Positions 22,063 to 30,913 of a stretch of 64,000 nt of DNA are shown here, piece by piece (position 1 is the stretch's first letter; every line of letters begins with the position of its first letter). The DNA is from Anthoceros angustus (lineage: Eukaryota; Streptophyta; Anthocerotopsida; Anthocerotales; Anthocerotaceae). The position numbers and the translations under genes are program-made. The DNA lies in NCBI GenBank assembly GCA_010909165.1, contig MU008151.1, positions 806,001-870,000 of the forward strand, in the 5' to 3' direction. Below the pieces are notes generated by a model. The model worked only from the letters and a program-made list of their open reading frames with translations. It was not told the origin of the DNA and did not search any database.

Positions 22063-22821
22063 CTAAGCTTTGTACCGGAAGTCACCTACTTCGCCTATAA
22101 TATCGCATGCGGGAAGAGTAAACGGCCTACAATCTTCGGAGGATGATGAAGGGGATGCATCAAATGCTGTCGCCGCTTTATGGATGATCGCCGTGGAGAG
22201 GGCACGTTGAAGAACAATTGAGACTTGTTGTCTGAAGAATGTCGTGAAGTAGGAAAGGGACAGCCCCGCACCATGCTTGCACGCATGATAAGCCTTAGCG
22301 CAAGACTTGAGAAATGTATCGAAGTTCTTAGCCAATGCTCCATACGTTTCAAGGGCGAGCGGAATGAATTGGTGGCTTGCTTGCATCTCGCTATATTTCT
22401 TAACTTTGAGAGCTGCTGCCGGGTGGTGGCTTGCTTGCGTCTCGCTATATTTCTTAACTTTGAGAGTTGTTGTCGGGTGGTGGCTTGCTTGCGTCTCGCT
22501 ATATTTCTTAACTTTGAGAGCTGCCCAACTTGGACGGTTAATGGTCCCACCATGGTCGCCGGGACGTCGAAGGCTCGCCAACCCCTGAAGCCGCGCCCCA
22601 CGGAACTCGGCAAGACTGACGCGCCCCGATGACCTCAGAGCCTGGGACAGACCTGTGCCCCCCACCCGCCTAGGGCCAAGGCCGTGGGGCCGCGCCCACC
22701 AAGTCTGAGGCCTCAGGCGGGCAAGGCAAGGCGGGCCCTTAAAGTCGTGCTGGCAGCCACCAACGCCGAGGGTGAGCATCTCACGCCCCTCAGTTGTGGC
22801 TGCCCAAACAGGCTCCTGCAC
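22063..22821 (-). CDS. Retroelement-like ORF fragment, possibly the C-terminus of a LINE-type polyprotein
   Basis: ORF of up to 252 codons. The second half (KVKKYSEMQASHQFIPLALE, then TYGALAKNFDTFLK, and later FFRQQVSIVLQRA) resembles, from memory, the K..KY...F.PL..ET.G block downstream of reverse transcriptase in elements with a restriction-like endonuclease. No reverse transcriptase is visible upstream, so this is a fragment at best. A 54-bp segment within it is repeated three times in frame (18 residues each). The N-terminal part, rich in Gly, Arg and Pro, looks non-coding. Alternative: chance ORF over decayed repeat DNA. Confidence 0.35.
   Translation of the reverse strand: MQEPVWAATTEGREMLTLGVGGCQHDFKGPPCLARLRPQTWWARPHGLGPRRVGGTGLSQALRSSGRVSLAEFRGARLQGLASLRRPGDHGGTINRPSWAALKVKKYSETQASHHPTTTLKVKKYSETQASHHPAAALKVKKYSEMQASHQFIPLALETYGALAKNFDTFLKSCAKAYHACKHGAGLSLSYFTTFFRQQVSIVLQRALSTAIIHKAATAFDASPSSSSEDCRPFTLPACDIIGEVGDFRYKA
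22370..22524. repeat. 54-bp in-frame tandem repeat, three copies
   Basis: Units start at 22370, 22424 and 22478 (TGGTGGCTTGCTTG...). On the minus strand each encodes KVKKYSETQASHHP plus a short linker. Copies differ at only a few positions. Confidence 0.85.
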
Positions 22822-23654
22822 ACCTCGCGGTTAGCCTCACCAACCACCCCGCCACCTCCGCCCCTCCACACGTGCACTCCACCATTGCGCTCCGCCACTA
22901 TGCTCTTGAACGTGCTCTGCCACTGAGTCACCTAACAAAAAGTACCTAGTGCATACCAATGGCACAAAAAGTACATGGTATAAACCCCTACAAGAAGAAG
23001 AAATCTATTAAGGTTCACTGGGATGGAATTTTAAGCTACTTGCACCAAAGGCATCCACTGCCTCTAGGCACTCCATCTAAGTATTGATTTAAATGTAGGA
23101 TGCTCCACAATGGTGTTCTTTGTAAATGCCTAAAGTATACGCAGGGTACTTCACAACGATATTCTTTGTGAATGCCTAAAGTAAACGCAAGATGCTTGAG
23201 AGTGGTGTTCTTATAAATGTGTGTCCATTGATCTAAATATAAATGTGTGTCCCTTGATCTAAACGCATGATGCTTGACAGTGGTATTCTTATAAATGTGA
23301 GTTCATTCAACAACCATTTCGATCACAAAGGACCAATAATGTTCTTATAAATGTAAGTCCATTTAATAACCATTTCGACAAGAAAGGACCACCCCTTAGC
23401 AACAATGAACAGCCACCATTTAGACCAATAAGTACCACCCCTTAGCGGCAATGAACAGCCATTTAGACCACAAAGCACCACCCCTAGTACCGGTGGCATT
23501 AGGAGTCATTGGGACCACAAAGCATCACCCCTAGAACCGGTGACATTAGGTAGAAACAAACTGAGCCCACAAGCCTTCTAAAGAGAAATGAGTGAGCCCA
23601 CAAGCCTTCTAAAGAGAAATGAGAAAAAGTAATCTCACAATGGTTATTTGACAG
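22822..23654. other. Intergenic repeat-rich sequence with dispersed repeat copy 2
   Basis: Contains copy 2 of the dispersed repeat (about 23010-23300), including three degenerate copies of a GATGCTTGA...GTTCTTATAAATGTG block. Degenerate ACCACCCCTTAGC...AATGAACAGCC repeats lie at 23390-23540, and a 32-bp perfect tandem duplication (GAGCCCACAAGCC...) near 23562-23625. No gene. Confidence 0.6.
23010..23300. repeat. Dispersed repeat family, copy 2
   Basis: The core at 23037-23083 matches copy 1 (7177-7222). The downstream GCAAGATGCTT block is present several times here, which copy 1 has only once. Confidence 0.6.
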
Positions 23655-23738
23655 TGTCAGAAGTGGGATTTGAACCCACGCCCCCTTCCGAAGACCAGAA
23701 CTTGAGTCTGGCGCCTTGGACCACTCTGCCATCCTGAC
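23655..23738 (-). tRNA. trnL-CAA: tRNA-Leu (anticodon CAA), no intron
   Basis: The 84-nt gene folds as a class II tRNA. The acceptor stem GTCAGGA pairs with TTCTGAC (one G-T pair), with discriminator base A. The D arm is followed by an anticodon stem CCAGA/TCTGG around loop CTCAAGT, so the anticodon is CAA (reads UUG). A long variable arm typical of tRNA-Leu follows, then T arm GTGGG/CCCAC with loop TTCAAAT. A-box (TGGCAGAGTGGTC) and B-box (GGTTCAAATCC) promoters are intact and no CCA is encoded, consistent with a nuclear gene. A T-rich Pol III terminator is not obvious immediately downstream. Confidence 0.92.
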
Positions 23739-23800
23739 CGGATGTCCACCACTTAAATATACACGTATTATAAACTGTTTATATAATCTCTATCTCCAAC

Positions 23801-24355
23801 TCAGATAGGGTTGGCCCAGATCGGGTTGGCCCAGTCGTTGTAACTCACCAGGTTTCCATCTCGCTGCATGAGCAGGTAGCAATCCGTCCTGTTACTTCGA
23901 TCGCCATCGCCGGTGTGCGTGAACCAGTACAATGCATTCCCTCTGGCCAGCACCAGGTTGCCTTCGTTCGTCCAGTATGCCGCGTACCTCGGGACGTCGG
24001 GAAATCCACATGGAGTAGCTTGGATGGTTTGGCCCATGCACATCCCCTCCCAATCCGCAGGCGCGTACCATTGGTCCAGCCCCTGGTCCGCCGAACTGTA
24101 GGCTACGCTGCAGGCGAGGGAGGCCAGGAGAAGAGCCGCCGCTGCTGCTAGAACGCTGGATCTGACTTGCCCCGCAATATTTTGTTGCGGGAAGCTGAGG
24201 AAGATTAGGGCAGGATCTGGTCTGCTACATCGGGTGCTCTGCGGCGCGTTTCTTAATAAGCGGTACGTGGGGCGGGAAGAGGACAAATCTTGGTCTGTAT
24301 ACCACATTTTGCAGTCATCCCCACCAGGCAATTGCCACCACAACATAACCCTCAT
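23801..24355 (-). CDS. Small bulb-type (mannose-binding) lectin-like secreted protein; start uncertain
   Basis: The ORF has 184 codons from ATG 24353-24355, but only about residues 65-184 look like the real protein. A hydrophobic stretch (VLAAAAALLLASLACSVAYS) resembles a signal peptide core. After it come segments typical of B-lectin domains: EGNLVLARGNALYWF and the mannose-site-like QRDGNLVSY (pattern QxDxNxVxY). Only one canonical site is seen, so the domain may be short or degenerate. The upstream 60 residues run into a PPR relic and end 8 bp from the copia 5' LTR, so the native ATG may be lost or in an unseen exon. Expected role, if expressed: secreted carbohydrate binding. Confidence 0.65.
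   Translation of the reverse strand: MRVMLWWQLPGGDDCKMWYTDQDLSSSRPTYRLLRNAPQSTRCSRPDPALIFLSFPQQNIAGQVRSSVLAAAAALLLASLACSVAYSSADQGLDQWYAPADWEGMCMGQTIQATPCGFPDVPRYAAYWTNEGNLVLARGNALYWFTHTGDGDRSNRTDCYLLMQRDGNLVSYNDWANPIWANPI
24300..24350 (-). pseudogene. PPR motif fragment beside the 5' LTR
   Basis: Plus-strand ACCACATTTTGCAG...CCACCAGGCAATTGCC is the complement of the LVDMYAKCG motif coding sequence found many times in the PPR genes, with a short deletion. It forms the left flank of the copia insertion. Confidence 0.6.
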
Positions 24356-24362
24356 GGGGCTC

Positions 24363-24572
24363 TGTTACGGATAATAATAATACATTACTATTATACATTG
24401 GGTTATACTCGATATGAGGGTAAACCCTAGAGTCAGTTATTGGTTGTAACCGTTTTGTGGGAACAGGGTATATGCTCCTAGTTCCCCTTGTATAATCTAT
24501 CTTCTAGTTGGTGGATTTGTGTGTGCGTGAAGATCGCTCAGCGAGTGTACGAGCGCGTAGCAAAACTCAACT
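24363..24572 (+). repeat. 5' LTR (210 bp)
   Basis: Starts TGTTACGGATAATAATAATA and ends CTCAACT. Compared with the 3' LTR it has 26 additional bases (24535-24560, starting GCTCAGCGAG) and one substitution. Confidence 0.9.
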
Positions 24573-24585
24573 TGGTATCAGAGCC
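24573..24585 (+). other. Primer binding site (initiator tRNA-Met type)
   Basis: TGGTATCAGAGCC directly follows the LTR and is the complement of the 3' end of plant initiator tRNA-Met, the usual copia primer. Confidence 0.9.
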
Positions 24586-24700
24586 GAAAGGCTCGTATCT
24601 TGTTGCGCACATGGCAATTGTTTCCTTTCTCTCATAATCTTTACAGAATGTTAGGGTTCTTGGACTTAATTGCCAAGTAACCCCGAGGATCTCTGGCAGG

Positions 24701-25195
24701 ATGCCTCGCAAGAATTCCTGCACGCAATCCTGGCCAGAGACGGAAGGGAGAAGGGCACACCAGTCACCTGAGTCAGAATTTGAAAGTAGGTACTTCAAGA
24801 ACTCTGTATCCGCTGCGGAGAGAGCAGACAGGGCCCAGTTTCTAAGCACCTTTCTCAATTCTCTGGCTTCAGCATCCAACAGCCATAAGTGTGCAACTTC
24901 TGATAAACCTGAACCCAAAGAGAAGGGTGTTCAGGCCCATCGGCCTTCGGGTACTGAATACACAAAGAAGTCGAAGCCTTATCCTGAGACTTTTACAAAG
25001 CATGAAGTCATTCTCAATTCTATTCTAAATATTAAGAGCACAGTGCTGGAGTACACTACCAGAGTCGACAACGTGCTGTCCAGGCAGGAGAGGCTTGAGA
25101 GTCTTCGCATTTCAGACCTGATAACCATGGCAAAACAGGAGCATGAAATTATGGAACTCAGGGAGCAACTTGCTCGCCTGAAGAAATCCTCCTAA
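24701..25195 (+). CDS. Extra ORF between primer binding site and gag; coiled-coil protein
   Basis: ATG at 24701-24703, 164 residues, a separate ORF ending 30 bases before the gag ATG. The N-terminal part is polar and Ser/Glu-rich. The C-terminal half is strongly helical with heptad-like spacing (VDNVLSRQERLESL, then KQEHEIMELREQLARLKK). No similarity is recognised. It may be an accessory protein translated first from the genomic RNA, or a leader-encoded helper for gag. Standard copia elements lack it. Confidence 0.6.
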   Translation: MPRKNSCTQSWPETEGRRAHQSPESEFESRYFKNSVSAAERADRAQFLSTFLNSLASASNSHKCATSDKPEPKEKGVQAHRPSGTEYTKKSKPYPETFTKHEVILNSILNIKSTVLEYTTRVDNVLSRQERLESLRISDLITMAKQEHEIMELREQLARLKKSS

Positions 25196-25225
25196 TAATT
25201 TTTGTCAAGACTGCTCGCAGGCACG

Positions 25226-27103
25226 ATGTCGGGTGCTAATGCTGACACATCGTCAGACAGGTTGCAAGATAAGGATAGACTCACCCCGAATAATTATGAT
25301 GCCTGGAGCTTCAGGGTGAGCTGCATCCTAGAAGAAAAACTGCTCATGGATATTGTAGACGGCACTGTGCCTAAGAAGATTGCTGGACTGCCCTCTGGGT
25401 CAACAACACCAGGAGGCACTGTTATAAATTGGAACCTCAAGGATGAATTAGAGTGGGCGTTCAAGGACAGGAAGGCACGTACCATACTTGTGTCTTCTGT
25501 CTCACAGGAGATGATTCCTCACATAAAATTGACTCAGTCCTCAAACGAAGTCTGGTCACTTTTATCTGAAACCTACGAGTCAAAAGACATGATGACCGAG
25601 GTAGCTGCAACGCTGCACTTCCAAAATCTCCGCATGAAGGAGACCGACTCTGTTGAGAGTCATGTTGCTAGGTTTAGGGCTGCTAGAGCCAAACTAGCAT
25701 CTTGCGGAGTCATCCTGTCTGAGTCTAGGGCTGCAGTACAGTTGCTAGCCTCACTTCCTCCTAGCTATGAGCAGTTTAGTTCAAATCAGCAAGTAACAGC
25801 AATCGTAGTTCCTGCCACTGCCACTCAACCTGCATCATCAAACCTCACTGTTCAGAAAGTTGTTGGAGCCCTCTTACAGGCTGAAGCCAACAGAAGACAC
25901 ATGCAAAAGGGAGCATCCTCTAGTTCTCATAAGCAGAGTGATACTGCCCTTTATTCTGGCAGAGGTCGAGGTAGAGGCAGGGGACGTGGACGTGGTGGTA
26001 GAGGGGGCTTTGGTAGAGGACGTGGTCAGTCTTCGCAGCCCAATTCAAATTCCTCTTCATCAACCAAGCCTGGTAATTGCAATTATTGCAACAAACCAGG
26101 ACACTGGATTAAAGACTGTAGAAAGAGGATTAGAGATGAAGCAGCAAAAGGTAAACACACATCAGAGTCAAATACAGCCAGAGCCACTACACCTGGCTTA
26201 CTGGTGGCGTGCCTTACCTCATCGAAGAAAGGGTGTCAGAAGTGGTTCCTTGACAGTGGGGCATCGAATCATATGTGCTCGAAGAGAAAATCATTCCTTA
26301 CTTATGAGGCTTCTCCTGAGTGCCATCAAACTGCAGTAGTGTTAGGAGATGACTCCACAATACCTATTAGGGGTTCTGGAACCATACAGATTACTTTGAA
26401 GGATGGCAGCTTCCTGTTTTTAGAGAATGCTTTACATGTTCCAGCAATTGCTAAAAATTTGGTCAGTACTATGGCACTTGGAAAGACGAATCAATACAGG
26501 ATCACCTTTGAAAGCACTGAATGTTATATATCGAGATTGTCAGCACCAGTTGTCCCCATTGCTCGAGGAAAGCCACTGTTTGATCTCTACCTTATGGACT
26601 TCATATCAGACATTCCTCCAGTTTCTGCAATTGCATCAAATGCATCAGCCCCGAATAAGTTAGCTACGAGTGCTTTTAAGTGGCACTGTAGGCAGGGGCA
26701 TCCCAATATCAAAGCTATGCAAAGATTGCTGCGAGAAAAAATGGTAACTAGATTTGGTGAAACTGAGTTACCTGATCTTGATTTGTGTGTTGCTTGCGTG
26801 CATGATAAACAGTCCAAGTCACATTTCGGTAGTGGCAAACCTCGCAAGGCAACAGAACTGTTAGATTTGATCCACATAGATATCTGTGGGCCTATGTCAG
26901 TTAACTCATGGGGAGGAGCAAGGTACTTTGTTGTTTTTGAAGATGACCGATCCCATTTTACTGTCACCGAACTTCTTCATCAAAAAAGTCAGGTCTTCGA
27001 CAGCTTCAAAAGATATCTAGCATATGCAGAGAGGCAGACTGGACTGAAGCTAAAGTGCATACGTTCTGATAATGCTAAGGAATATCTATCTGACCTTCCG
27101 TGA
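25226..27103 (+). CDS. gag-pol: Copia gag-protease-integrase (N-terminal part of polyprotein)
   Basis: ATG at 25226, 625 residues. Domains: gag of the UBN2 type; an Arg-Gly repeat tract (GRGRGRGRGRGGRGG); a CCHC zinc knuckle CNYCNKPGHWIKDC; aspartic protease WFLDSGASNHMCS; pre-integrase HCRQGHPNIKAMQ; and the first part of the integrase core with catalytic Asp in HIDICGP and SDNAKEY. The frame ends in TGA at 27101-27103, just after the second catalytic Asp. The rest of integrase continues in the -1 frame, consistent with one lost base near 27095. The RG tract in gag is longer than usual. Confidence 0.92.
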   Translation: MSGANADTSSDRLQDKDRLTPNNYDAWSFRVSCILEEKLLMDIVDGTVPKKIAGLPSGSTTPGGTVINWNLKDELEWAFKDRKARTILVSSVSQEMIPHIKLTQSSNEVWSLLSETYESKDMMTEVAATLHFQNLRMKETDSVESHVARFRAARAKLASCGVILSESRAAVQLLASLPPSYEQFSSNQQVTAIVVPATATQPASSNLTVQKVVGALLQAEANRRHMQKGASSSSHKQSDTALYSGRGRGRGRGRGRGGRGGFGRGRGQSSQPNSNSSSSTKPGNCNYCNKPGHWIKDCRKRIRDEAAKGKHTSESNTARATTPGLLVACLTSSKKGCQKWFLDSGASNHMCSKRKSFLTYEASPECHQTAVVLGDDSTIPIRGSGTIQITLKDGSFLFLENALHVPAIAKNLVSTMALGKTNQYRITFESTECYISRLSAPVVPIARGKPLFDLYLMDFISDIPPVSAIASNASAPNKLATSAFKWHCRQGHPNIKAMQRLLREKMVTRFGETELPDLDLCVACVHDKQSKSHFGSGKPRKATELLDLIHIDICGPMSVNSWGGARYFVVFEDDRSHFTVTELLHQKSQVFDSFKRYLAYAERQTGLKLKCIRSDNAKEYLSDLP

Positions 27104-29706
27104 ATTTCCAAGAGAAGGGAATCACGCGCCAACTCACCATTCCATATCATTCAGATATGAATGGACGTGCGGAAAGGAGACATAGGACTATTCAAGATGC
27201 TGCCAGGTCACTTCTGTTTCAGGGGAGGTTACCAATTCGCTTCTGGGCAGAAGCAGTACAAGTGGCAACGTATTTACAAAACAGGATAGCTGTCTCGTCT
27301 CTTCATGGCTGTACCCCCTTCGAAGCATGGACTAGTAGTAAGCCTGATCTTTCTCACCTTCGAGTTTTTGGTAGTACAGCCTATGCACATATCCCAGACA
27401 AGCTCTGTCAGAAGTTCTCTTTTAAATCTAAAAGACATATCTTCATAGGCTACACTCCTGGAATACACGGTTATCAGTTGTTTGAACCACAAACCCGTCG
27501 TGTCATTCATGCTCGTACTGTAGCCTTCGATGAACGTCCTGTTCTTGAGCATCCTACACACTCCTTTGAAGATTTTGTAGATCCTGAGTCTGTAGAACTG
27601 GCTCATCCCACAGGAATCGATGTTCCTAACTCCATAGTGGATGTTAGTGATTATGACGTCGTTGAATTCCCTGGTCAAGATCCTTCTTACCTTGTACCTG
27701 ATCCTCCTGGAGGACCTGATCCCCAACAGTCACAAGTTCCTCCTACTGTACCAGTTCTCCCTCATCCTCCTCCAGCACCAGATCCTCCCCCCTTCTCAGA
27801 TGATGTTGATGTTCCTCAGCTTGATGCTGCTCCAGTTGCTGGTCTCCCTGATCTCCCTGTGCCAGCTTTTGTGCCCCCTGACCTTCCTGATGACTGGTTT
27901 GTTGACGATCCGGTTGAGTATGTGATGCCGATTCCTCAGTCCGACCCTCCTAGAAGGTCTACCAGGGTTCGCAGACCTCCTGAACAGTGGCGTGAACCCC
28001 CTTATCGGAGTGAAGATTTTCGGCAGGTTCCTCGGCCACTTGGGTCTGCTGCAGATGAAGTTGTTGTGGACATGGTGAATGTTATCACCAATCCTGGATA
28101 TGAGCCTTCCACCTATCACGAGGCTGTCACAGGATCAGAGGCCAAACACTTGCAAGCAGCCATTAAATCTGAGTACGACTCACTGATACAGAATCATACC
28201 TGGGAATTATGCCGCCCGCCTGAGGGGAGGAAGATTGTCATATCCAAGTGGGTGTTCAAACTTAAATATAAAGCAAACGGGAGCATTGCCAGGTATAAAG
28301 CTCGTCTTGTCGCTCGTGGTTTTTCTCAAGTCCCTGGCTTGGACTATCATGATACCTTCTCACCAGTTGTCAAGTCTCAGTCCCTCAGAGTCTTCTTCTC
28401 CATGTTTGCGTTTTTTGGTCTTCATATTCATCAGATGGACGTCAAGACTGCCTTCCTGCATGGTAAGTTAGAAGAGGAAATATTCATGCAGCAACCAGAG
28501 GGTTTTGAGGTTGTAGGAAAAGAAGACTGGGTTTGCAAGTTACTTAAGACCATTTATGGTCTGAAGCAGAGTCCACGTGCTTGGTATGAGTGTATAGATG
28601 AGTTTCTCCTTGGACTGGATTTTCTCAAGAGTACTGCAGATACCAATGTATACTTTCTGCAAGAGCAAACACGTTATGTTATTTTAGCTCTGTATGTAGA
28701 TGACTGCATTCTGCTTGGGACCAACTTAGAGGGAATTACCAAGGTCAAGGTTCTGTTGTCGAGTCGGTTTGACATGGTCGATGTCAGGGAGCTGTCATAT
28801 TGCCTTGGCACTCAACTCCAGCGTGACCCTGCAAATGAGACACTGGATATACATCAAGAGAAATACATTTATGACATGCTGTTCAAATACAAGTTACTGG
28901 ATGCTAAGCCTGCTCTTACCCCTTTGGAGACAGGGTGCAAACTCACTAGTTCTCAGTCACCCGAGTCAGATGCTGAGAAAGCTGAGATGGAGTCGGTTCC
29001 CTATTCTCAGACTGTCGGCTCTCTTATCTTCTGTTCCAATAATAGCAGGCCTGATATAGCTCTTCCAGTTAGTATGGTTTCTCAGCATTTGAAACAACCT
29101 GGAAGAGCGCATTGGACAGCAGTTAAAAGGATACTGCGATATCTTAAGGGAACTAGTGGATATGGTATACACTATACAAAACGAGGCTATGATGAGGAAG
29201 AGTTCACTCTCATTGGATATTGTGATGCGGACTGGGCATCAGACCCAGACACCAGAAGGTCTGTCTCCGCTTATGCCTTTTTGCTCGCAGGTGGGGCTGT
29301 GACCTGGTCTTCTAAAAAGCAATCAACAGTGTCATTGTCCTCCACTGAAGCGGAGTACTCAGCACTTACTCAAGCGGCAAAAGAGGCTGTATGGCTGCGC
29401 AGGTTATTAGCAGATTTAGGTCAGCCTCAAAGTAATCCAACGATGATATATTGTGATAACCAGTCCGCCTTAGCCCTAGCACAAAATCCTGTCTTCCACG
29501 CACGAACAAAACATATAGAGGTTCACCATCACTTTGTGAGGCATGCAGTAGAAACTGGACAGGTGAAGCTAGAGTATATCCCTACAGAGTCAAATGCAGC
29601 AGATCTCCTTACCAAGTCCCTACCTAGGCTGAAGCATTATCAGTTCAAAGAAGCCTTGGGAGTCTTAGGTCCACTTCACACAGTCAACAAGTCCAGTGGT
29701 AAGTGA
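27100..29706 (+). CDS. pol: Copia integrase C-terminus, reverse transcriptase and RNase H
   Basis: The frame is open for 868 codons. It starts at the integrase catalytic Glu region (SDMNGRAERRHRTIQ), followed by the chromodomain-free C-terminus and a Pro-rich linker. Reverse transcriptase has QMDVKTAFLHGKL and the active-site LYVDDCILLG. RNase H has YCDADWASD, SSTEAEYSAL and YCDNQSALALAQNP, ending KSLPRLKHYQFKEALG. There is no own start codon; it needs fusion to the upstream frame. All catalytic residues are present, so one base change would restore a full polyprotein. Confidence 0.92.
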   Translation: MNFQEKGITRQLTIPYHSDMNGRAERRHRTIQDAARSLLFQGRLPIRFWAEAVQVATYLQNRIAVSSLHGCTPFEAWTSSKPDLSHLRVFGSTAYAHIPDKLCQKFSFKSKRHIFIGYTPGIHGYQLFEPQTRRVIHARTVAFDERPVLEHPTHSFEDFVDPESVELAHPTGIDVPNSIVDVSDYDVVEFPGQDPSYLVPDPPGGPDPQQSQVPPTVPVLPHPPPAPDPPPFSDDVDVPQLDAAPVAGLPDLPVPAFVPPDLPDDWFVDDPVEYVMPIPQSDPPRRSTRVRRPPEQWREPPYRSEDFRQVPRPLGSAADEVVVDMVNVITNPGYEPSTYHEAVTGSEAKHLQAAIKSEYDSLIQNHTWELCRPPEGRKIVISKWVFKLKYKANGSIARYKARLVARGFSQVPGLDYHDTFSPVVKSQSLRVFFSMFAFFGLHIHQMDVKTAFLHGKLEEEIFMQQPEGFEVVGKEDWVCKLLKTIYGLKQSPRAWYECIDEFLLGLDFLKSTADTNVYFLQEQTRYVILALYVDDCILLGTNLEGITKVKVLLSSRFDMVDVRELSYCLGTQLQRDPANETLDIHQEKYIYDMLFKYKLLDAKPALTPLETGCKLTSSQSPESDAEKAEMESVPYSQTVGSLIFCSNNSRPDIALPVSMVSQHLKQPGRAHWTAVKRILRYLKGTSGYGIHYTKRGYDEEEFTLIGYCDADWASDPDTRRSVSAYAFLLAGGAVTWSSKKQSTVSLSSTEAEYSALTQAAKEAVWLRRLLADLGQPQSNPTMIYCDNQSALALAQNPVFHARTKHIEVHHHFVRHAVETGQVKLEYIPTESNAADLLTKSLPRLKHYQFKEALGVLGPLHTVNKSSGK

Positions 29707-30885
29707 GAGGTGTGGCCATGAGGCTGACAAAACTAGTGCCGAGAGTAAATCTATTCTATACACTCTCTACAGTCCGACCTTGTTCTTTAGAATTCTTCTG
29801 AGTTTGATGTGGAAGGAGAGTTGAGCTGAGCCTTCCCGTTAGCTCTGTTTCTCTCCCACATCCCTCTCACGTTAGGGTCGAAGCTGTGTTCCTCATCACT
29901 GGTGTCGTCGTCGTCCTCCTCAGGTCGAACATAGCCACCTCATCCGCCTTAGCCCTAGCACAAAATCCTGTCTTCCACGCACGAACAAAACATATAGAGG
30001 TTCACCATCACTTTGTGAGGCATGCAGTAGAAAGTGGACAGGTGAAGCTAGAGTATATCCCTACAGAGTCAAATGCAGCAGATCTCCTTACCAAGTCCCT
30101 ACCTAGGCTGAAGCATTATCAGTTCAAAGAAGCCTTGGGAGTCTTAGGTCCACTTCACACAGCCAACAAGTCCAGTGGTAAGTGAGAGGTGTGGCCATGA
30201 GGCTGACAAAACTAGTGCCGAGAGTAAATCTATTCTATACACTCTACAACCGACCTTGTTCTTTAGAATTCTTCCGAGTTTGATGTGGAAGGAGAGTTGG
30301 TGAGCCTTCCGTTAGCTCTTCTCTCCACATCCCTCTCACGTTAGGGTCAAGCCGTGTTCCTCATCACCGTGTCGTCGTCGTCCTCCTCGGGTCGAACATA
30401 GCCACCTCATCCGCCTTAGCCCTAGCACAAAATCCTCTTCCACGCACGAACAAAACATATAGAGGTTCACCATCACTTTGTGAGGCATGCAGTAGAAACT
30501 GGACAGGTGAAGCTAGAGTATATCCCTACAGAGTCAAATGCAGCAGATCTCCTTACCAAGTCCCTACCTAGGCTGAAGCATTATCAGTTCAAAGAAGCCT
30601 TGGGAGTCTTAGGTCCACTTCACACAGCCAACAAGTCCGTGGTAAGTGAGAGGTGTGGCCATGAGGTCGACAAAACTAGTGCCGAGAGTAAATCTATTCT
30701 ATACACTCTCTACAGTCCGACCTTGTTCTTTAGAATTCTTCTGAGTTTGATGTGGAAGGAGAGTTGAGCTGAGCCTTCCCGTTAGCTCTGTTTCTCTCCC
30801 ACATCCCTCTCACGTTAGGGTCGAAGCTGTGTTCCTCATCACTGGTGTCGTCGTCGTCCTCCTCAGGTCGAACATAGCCAGCCTC
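29464..30885 (+). repeat. Tandem triplication of the RNase H C-terminus plus 3' UTR (about 470-bp units)
   Basis: Units begin at TCCGCCTTAGCCC at 29464, 29943 and 30410. Each holds the last 80 codons of RNase H, the stop and about 235 bases of following sequence ending GTCGAACATAGCCA. Copies 2 and 3 still read as open frames but have no upstream pol. Divergence is a few substitutions and short gaps, so the event is recent. Confidence 0.92.
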
Positions 30886-30913
30886 ATCTGCCAGCCTCTC
30901 CCTGGACACTGTG

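Noticed and set aside
23499-23732. Minus ORF MAEWSKAPDSSSGLRK
   Set aside because: It is the translated tRNA-Leu gene and its flank.
25202-25225. Gag start at 25202
   Set aside because: That codon is TTG; the first ATG in frame is 25226 and gives a normal gag start.
27091-27106. Programmed -1 ribosomal frameshift in the copia polyprotein
   Set aside because: No slippery heptamer at the overlap and the break lies inside integrase, so a single-base loss is simpler.
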